Positions 59,953 through 64,000 of a stretch of DNA of 64,000 nt are shown here, in pieces. The position numbers and the translations under genes were made by a program. Origin of the DNA: Streptomyces olivaceoviridis. Its GTDB lineage: Bacteria; Actinomycetota; Actinomycetes; Streptomycetales; Streptomycetaceae. Under the pieces are notes generated by a model, which saw only the letters and a list, made by a program, of their open reading frames with translations, had not been told where the DNA came from and made no database searches. The stretch is taken from NCBI RefSeq assembly GCF_014650115.1, contig NZ_BMUI01000005.1:62001-126000 (forward strand). The letters are read 5' to 3'. The first letter of the stretch is position 1, and the number at the start of each line of letters is the position of its first letter.

Positions 59953-60879
59953 CTAGATGCGGCTGTGCGGGGTGCGCGGGGCGGGCAGGCCGGTGCCGGT
60001 CCAGCCGTCGGCCGGGCGGTCGAACCAGAGGTGGACCTGGCCGGTGCCGATCGAGTTCTCGTACTCGCCGTACTGGCGGGCCCGGGCGGTGCACCCCTGC
60101 TCGCCGAGGGCGCCGGCCATCATCAGGTAGTGGAAGAACCTGGCCTCGGGCCGGTACTTCCAGAACTCGTCCATGGTGTCGAGGACCTTGTCGTGGCGGC
60201 CCTCCTTGAACCAGGCGATGCGCTCGGAGTCGGCCTCGCGTGCCTCGGGTGTGAAGATGTGCGCCGGGTCGCTGGACTCGTGGTCGCGCAGCTCGCGCAG
60301 TGGCCAGAAGGTGTGGGAGAGCGCGCCGGAGGCGATCAGCAGCACCCGGCGGCCCGGCGTCGCGGCGATGCCGTCGGCCAGGGCGCGGCCCAGGCGCAGG
60401 TGGTCCTCCATGTCGCCGGTCTGGCAGACGCCGATGGTCACCCACCGCTTGTCCGGCAGGCCCTCGCCGAGGAACTTCCACAGGTTGATCGTGGCGTAGT
60501 AGACCGGCAGGTACTCGTCGTCGATCGCGGTGATCCACGTGCCGTGCCTGTCGGCGAACGAGGCGATGTTGCGGGCCAGTTCGGGATCGCCGGGGAAGTC
60601 GTACGGCATCCGGCACATGCCCCGCGGCAGTTCCTCGGAGGTGAACAGCCCGGCGCGGCGGCCCTGCGCGGTGACGACGAACTCGACGGTGGTGGCCCAG
60701 TGCGAGTCGAGGACGACGACGGTGTCGTAGTCGTCGCGCTCGAAGACGTCCTCGCGGAGCTGCTCCAGGCCGGTGACGAGGGTGATCTCCTTGCCCTCGT
60801 TCAGCTCCAGCCGGGTCTCCCTCGGGAGCACGATGGTGGGGACGTGGGCGAGCAGTCCCGCCCCGACGATCTCACCCAT
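59953..60879 (-). CDS. hpaD: 3,4-dihydroxyphenylacetate 2,3-dioxygenase, class III extradiol (LigB type)
   Basis: 308 residues. It has the LigB-type pattern: N-terminal LLAHVPTIVLP, VVVLDSHWATTVEFVVTA, GLFTSEELPRGMCRMPYDFP, LLIASGALSHTF and the C-terminal SIGTGQVHLWF, closely paralleling E. coli-type HpaD. The conserved histidines in AHVPT and DSHW are the expected iron ligands. It cleaves homoprotocatechuate (or a related catechol) in the meta position to 5-carboxymethyl-2-hydroxymuconate semialdehyde. ATG 60879 overlaps the HpaE stop by eight bases. Confidence 0.87.
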   Translation of the reverse strand: MGEIVGAGLLAHVPTIVLPRETRLELNEGKEITLVTGLEQLREDVFERDDYDTVVVLDSHWATTVEFVVTAQGRRAGLFTSEELPRGMCRMPYDFPGDPELARNIASFADRHGTWITAIDDEYLPVYYATINLWKFLGEGLPDKRWVTIGVCQTGDMEDHLRLGRALADGIAATPGRRVLLIASGALSHTFWPLRELRDHESSDPAHIFTPEAREADSERIAWFKEGRHDKVLDTMDEFWKYRPEARFFHYLMMAGALGEQGCTARARQYGEYENSIGTGQVHLWFDRPADGWTGTGLPAPRTPHSRI

Positions 60880-62335
60880 GGTCCTTGAATCCCTTCGGCG
60901 CGGTGACGGTGTTCTTCACGTCGCAGTAGAAGTCGAAGCTCCAGGTGCCGCCCTCACGGCCGACGCCGGACTGGCGGGAGCCGCCGAAGGGGGCCTGGAG
61001 GTCGCGGACGAAGAAGCAGTTGACCCAGACGGTGCCCGCGACCAGGTGCGCGGTGACGCGCTCGGCGCGCTCGCGGTCGCCGGTGGCCACGGTGGCGGCG
61101 AGGCCGAACCGGGTGTCGTTGGCGAGCCGGACCGCCTCCTCCTCGGTGGTGAACGTCTGCAACGTCAGGACGGGGCCGAAGACCTCCTCCTGGACGATCT
61201 CCGCGTCCTGCGCCACGTCCGTGAGCAGGGTCGGCGCGTAGTACAGCCCGTCCCCGCGGTGGCCGCCGACGACCGCGCGGGCGCCCGCCGCGAGGGCGCG
61301 CCGCACGAAGCCGTCGATCTTCTCGACCTGGCGGGGGTGGATGTTGGGGCCGATGTCGGTGGCCTCGTCGCGCGGGTCGCCCTGCTTGAGCCGGGCCGCC
61401 TTCTCGGCGAAGCGGGCGGTGAACTCCTCGGCGACGGCGTCCTCGACCAGGATGCGGGTGGCGGCGAGGCAGACCTGGCCGGCGTTGTCGTACTGCTCCA
61501 CCGCGAGGTCGACGGCGAGGTCGAGATCGGCGTCGGCGAAGACCAGCAGCGGGGACTTGCCGCCGAGTTCGAGGCTGAGGGGCGTCAGGTTGGCGGCGGC
61601 CGAGGCGGCGATGCGCTGGGCGGTCGGGACCGAGCCGGTGAAGCTGATGCGCCGTACGTCCGGGTGCGAGGTGAGCGCGTCACCGATCTCGGAGCCGTAG
61701 CCCTGGACGACGTTGAGGACGCCGGCCGGGAGTCCGGCCTCGGCCGCGATGTCCGCGAGGAGGGAGGCCGTCAGGGGGGACCACTCGGCGGGCTTGAGGA
61801 CGACGGTGTCGCCGGCCGCGAGCGCCGGGGCGACCTTCCATGTCGCCAGCATCAGCGGGGCGTTCCACGGGGTGATCAGGACGCACGGGCCGGCGGGGTC
61901 CCAGCTGACGTGGTTGGTGTGCCCGCGCGTCTGGAAGTCCTCGTGGTCCAGTCGCAGCAGCCAGTCGGCGAAGAAGCGGAAATTGTGGGCGACCCGGGGC
62001 ATCACCCCGCGCCGGTGGGAGCGCAGGAGGGCGCCGTTGTCGCACGTCTCGACGATGGCCAGGTCTTCGAGGCGCTTCTCGACCCCGTCGGCGATGGCGT
62101 GCAGGATGCGGGCGCGCTCGGCGCGCGGGGTGGCGGCCCAGCCGGGGAAGGCCGCCTTGGCGGCGGAGACGGCCGCCGCGGCCTCAGTCGCGGTGCCGCG
62201 GGCGATCTCGCCCAGGGTGCTGCCGTCGATGGGCGAGACATCGGTGAACGTGCCGGTGGAGGCGACGCGTTCACCGCCGATCCAGTGCCGGGTGTCGACG
62301 GCGACCCCGGCGACGGTGGTGAGGTGTGCGCTCAT
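60872..62335 (-). CDS. hpaE: 5-carboxymethyl-2-hydroxymuconate semialdehyde dehydrogenase-like ALDH
   Basis: 487 residues. Complete ALDH: HWIGGERVASTGTFTDVSPI, PCVLITPWNAPLMLATWKVA, VVLKPAEWSPLTASLLADIA, base in LSLELGGKSPLLV, nucleophile in NAGQVCLAATR, EEVFGPVL. The terminal WSFDFYCDVKNT is typical of HpaE. It oxidises the ring-cleavage aldehyde for the FAH-family enzyme. It is upstream of hpaD with an 8-base overlap and 35 bases downstream of the decarboxylase-like gene. ATG 62335 is chosen because it begins the normal N-terminus. Confidence 0.87.
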   Translation of the reverse strand: MSAHLTTVAGVAVDTRHWIGGERVASTGTFTDVSPIDGSTLGEIARGTATEAAAAVSAAKAAFPGWAATPRAERARILHAIADGVEKRLEDLAIVETCDNGALLRSHRRGVMPRVAHNFRFFADWLLRLDHEDFQTRGHTNHVSWDPAGPCVLITPWNAPLMLATWKVAPALAAGDTVVLKPAEWSPLTASLLADIAAEAGLPAGVLNVVQGYGSEIGDALTSHPDVRRISFTGSVPTAQRIAASAAANLTPLSLELGGKSPLLVFADADLDLAVDLAVEQYDNAGQVCLAATRILVEDAVAEEFTARFAEKAARLKQGDPRDEATDIGPNIHPRQVEKIDGFVRRALAAGARAVVGGHRGDGLYYAPTLLTDVAQDAEIVQEEVFGPVLTLQTFTTEEEAVRLANDTRFGLAATVATGDRERAERVTAHLVAGTVWVNCFFVRDLQAPFGGSRQSGVGREGGTWSFDFYCDVKNTVTAPKGFKDHG

Positions 62336-62370
62336 GGTGCTGGGCTCCTGGGGGTGGGTGCGGTGCGGGA

Positions 62371-63177
62371 TCACTCGGCGCCGGAGGTGTTCGACTCCAG
62401 CAGTAGGCCGCCGTCCCAGACCACGCCCACCTGCCGGTAGTACGCGGCGATCGGCTCGCGGACCTCCAGCCGTGCCAGTTCCTCGGTGGGCGAGTCGAAC
62501 AGGTCCAGGTCGGCGTCGCCGATCCAGGGCTGCCCGCCCTCGAAGGAAGCGGCGCCGGACGCGACCAGCTCGTCCAGGGCGAGGCCCTTGCCCTTCTCGA
62601 TGGAGGGCAGCCAGCGGTGGTGGGCCATCGGGTGGCCGTTGACGAAGCCGTTGGTCTCCGACGGTTCGCGCAGCGTGACGACGGCCTGGGCGAGGCGCCG
62701 GTCGGCGGCGGCCAGGGTGGCGCCGAAGCGGGCCCCGGCCTCGATGCGGGGGGCCGGCCCGTAGGGATGCGGGCGGGTCTGGTGGATGGAGCCGAGCTTC
62801 TTCGGGTACCCCTGGTGCAGTCCGCGGGCGATGGCGAAGTCCTTGTCCACCCAGATGTAGACGCAGCGGCTGTAGGTCTGCCCCCGGTACATGCACCGGA
62901 CGACCGCGAAGGCCTCCTTGTACTGGGAGCGCACCGGGTCCAGCAGTTCCTCTCCGGAGGCGGCGCAGGACTGCCAGTCGGCCCAGACCAGCGCGACCGC
63001 GCCCGGGTCGTCGTCGGCGAGTTCGAGCGGCTCGGGGAGCAGTTCACGCACCCGGGCGGGATCCGTGCGGTACTCGACGGTGAGCAGGTCGCCGGAGTAG
63101 CGCCAGGGCGGGGAGGGGATCAGCGACGAGGCACCCGTCGCCGTCTTGGGGAAGAAGTATCCACGAACGCTGGTCAC
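62371..63177 (-). CDS. acetoacetate decarboxylase-like protein
   Basis: 268 residues from GTG 63177 with AAGGAA upstream. It has the ADC-like fold: PPWRYSGDLLTVEYRTDPAR, SQYKEAFAVVRCMYRG, RCVYIWVDKDFAIARGLHQG, and YPKKLGSIHQTRPHPYGPAP, in which a Lys corresponds to the Schiff-base position of acetoacetate decarboxylase. Members of this family also act as aldolase-dehydratases or other decarboxylases. Here it sits inside a meta-cleavage operon, so it may process a ring-fission product (hydratase, tautomerase or decarboxylase). The actual reaction is unknown. Confidence 0.82.
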   Translation of the reverse strand: MTSVRGYFFPKTATGASSLIPSPPWRYSGDLLTVEYRTDPARVRELLPEPLELADDDPGAVALVWADWQSCAASGEELLDPVRSQYKEAFAVVRCMYRGQTYSRCVYIWVDKDFAIARGLHQGYPKKLGSIHQTRPHPYGPAPRIEAGARFGATLAAADRRLAQAVVTLREPSETNGFVNGHPMAHHRWLPSIEKGKGLALDELVASGAASFEGGQPWIGDADLDLFDSPTEELARLEVREPIAAYYRQVGVVWDGGLLLESNTSGAE

Positions 63178-63187
63178 TTGGGGTTCC

Positions 63188-64000
63188 TTACGCGGTGAGG
63201 GCGGGCTGCGCGAGCAGTTCGGCGCGGTAGCGGGCGGCGGCTGCGGCGGCGGCCGGACCGCCGAGGGCGACGACACCGACCAGGCGGCCCGCGGTGTGGT
63301 AGCCGGCCACGACGTCCCCGTCCGGGTCGCCGTCGAGGACGCGTACGTCCTCCTTGCCGAGGGCGGGGGCGCCGAAGGACTGGAGGCGGAAGTCGTGCTG
63401 GTCGCTCCAGAAGGTCGGCAGCGGCGCGAACCGCGCGAGTCCGGCGTCGCCGCCGCCGAGGTGGGCGGCGAGGACACGGGCGGCGTGCTTGGCGGTGTCC
63501 GTGGGGATCGACCAGTGCTCGACGCGGCGCGGTACGCCGTCGTAGCGGGCGTTGGGGAAGCGGGCGACGTCGCCGACGGCGACCACGTCGGGGCGTCCGC
63601 CGGCCCGCAGGTGCCCGTCGGTGAGCACGCCGTCCGTCAGGTCGAGGCCGTTGCCGTCGAGCCACTCGGTGTTGGCGAGGGAGCCGACGCACTCGACCAC
63701 GACGTCCGCGGCGAGGACCGTGCCGTCGGCCAGGACGACTCCGGTGACCCGGTCGTCGCCCTCGAACCCGGTGACCCCGGTGCCGAGGGCGAAGCGGACG
63801 CCCCGCTGTTCGTGCCGACCGAGCAGCGCCTTGGCGAGCTGGTCGCCCAGGGGGCCGACCATGGGCAGCGGCAGCGGGTCCACCACGGTGACCTCGGCGG
63901 CACCCAGGGCCACGGCGGTCGCGGCGACCTCGCAGCCGATGAATCCCGCGCCGACGATCACCACGCGCGCTCCCGGCCGGGTCAGCGCCTCGCGCAGTCC
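63188..64000 (-). CDS. FAD/NAD(P)-dependent oxidoreductase (ferredoxin-reductase-like), partial
   Basis: The 270 C-terminal residues are in the window, and the frame runs off the right edge. The NAD(P)-binding motif VVIVGAGFIGCEVAATAVAL, ADVVVECVGSLANTEWL, the FAD motif DVVAVGDVARFPN, EHWSIPTDTAKHAARVLAAH and a C-terminal reductase domain (FWSDQHDFRLQSFG) fit ferredoxin reductases of Rieske oxygenase or P450 systems. It precedes the decarboxylase-like gene by only 10 bases, so it is in the same operon and may supply electrons to an oxygenase encoded beyond the edge. Confidence 0.85.
   Translation of the reverse strand, partial: GLREALTRPGARVVIVGAGFIGCEVAATAVALGAAEVTVVDPLPLPMVGPLGDQLAKALLGRHEQRGVRFALGTGVTGFEGDDRVTGVVLADGTVLAADVVVECVGSLANTEWLDGNGLDLTDGVLTDGHLRAGGRPDVVAVGDVARFPNARYDGVPRRVEHWSIPTDTAKHAARVLAAHLGGGDAGLARFAPLPTFWSDQHDFRLQSFGAPALGKEDVRVLDGDPDGDVVAGYHTAGRLVGVVALGGPAAAAAAARYRAELLAQPALTA

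Noticed and set aside
1..64000. CRISPR arrays, tRNA or rRNA genes, prophage or plasmid functions
   Set aside because: No regularly spaced repeat-spacer array, cloverleaf, rRNA segment, integrase, terminase or partition gene was recognised by reading. A tRNA search program was not available.

Overview
The window is very GC-rich DNA with the gene style of a Streptomyces or close actinobacterial relative. Coding third positions are almost all G/C, GTG starts are common, genes are coupled through ATGA/GTGA overlaps, and exported proteins carry Tat-type leaders. There are no rRNA, tRNA, ribosomal or replication genes, no CRISPR array and no prophage. I read it as accessory chromosome carrying catabolic operons and regulator/oxidoreductase pairs.

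Layout. (1) 1-4764: a remnant of an IS5-type transposase, a secreted S53-like peptidase, a second faint transposase relic, then acetolactate synthase and acetolactate decarboxylase (acetoin branch). (2) 5139-12792: a LacI regulator facing an operon for a polyamine-type ABC importer (ATPase, lipoprotein, two permeases), an FrlB-like SIS-domain deglycase and an FrlD-like PfkB kinase. A palindromic operator lies between them. This looks like uptake and breakdown of Amadori compounds (fructosyl-amines). (3) 12956-27903: a GAF/PucR-type activator, then an aromatic or N-heterocycle catabolic region with an aldehyde dehydrogenase, two MFS carriers, two 2,6-dihydroxypyridine-3-monooxygenase-like flavoproteins, a cupin, an ACMSD-like amidohydrolase, a VOC protein, a LysR regulator and the 3-oxoadipate lower pathway (thiolase plus both CoA-transferase subunits).

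(4) 27918-30251: an rsbQ-rsbP energy-stress signalling pair in which both genes are frameshifted. (5) 30310-48303: many small regulator-plus-oxidoreductase pairs (GntR/MFS, TetR/MDR, XRE/AKR, TetR/SDR, XRE/FMN reductase, LysR/SDR, TetR/MDR) plus azlCD/lrp and a DedA protein. Several pairs are decayed by internal deletion, by head-to-head deletion that removed a shared promoter, or by frameshift. (6) 48358-54419: a SUKH-like protein, a membrane Ser/Thr kinase, a small secreted two-cysteine peptide, a secreted GH127 arabinofuranosidase with a ricin-type lectin tail, and a MarR regulator.

(7) 54491-64000, all on the minus strand: a putrescine-type set (PuuD-like hydrolase, aldehyde dehydrogenase, APC permease), a TetR regulator, and a homoprotocatechuate meta-cleavage operon (FAH-family enzyme, HpaD, HpaE, an acetoacetate-decarboxylase-like protein, and a ferredoxin-reductase-like flavoprotein that runs off the right edge).

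The strongest candidates for an incompletely described system are the Amadori-type operon and the 12.9-27.9 kb cluster, whose substrate is not obvious and which contains no recognisable ring-cleavage dioxygenase.
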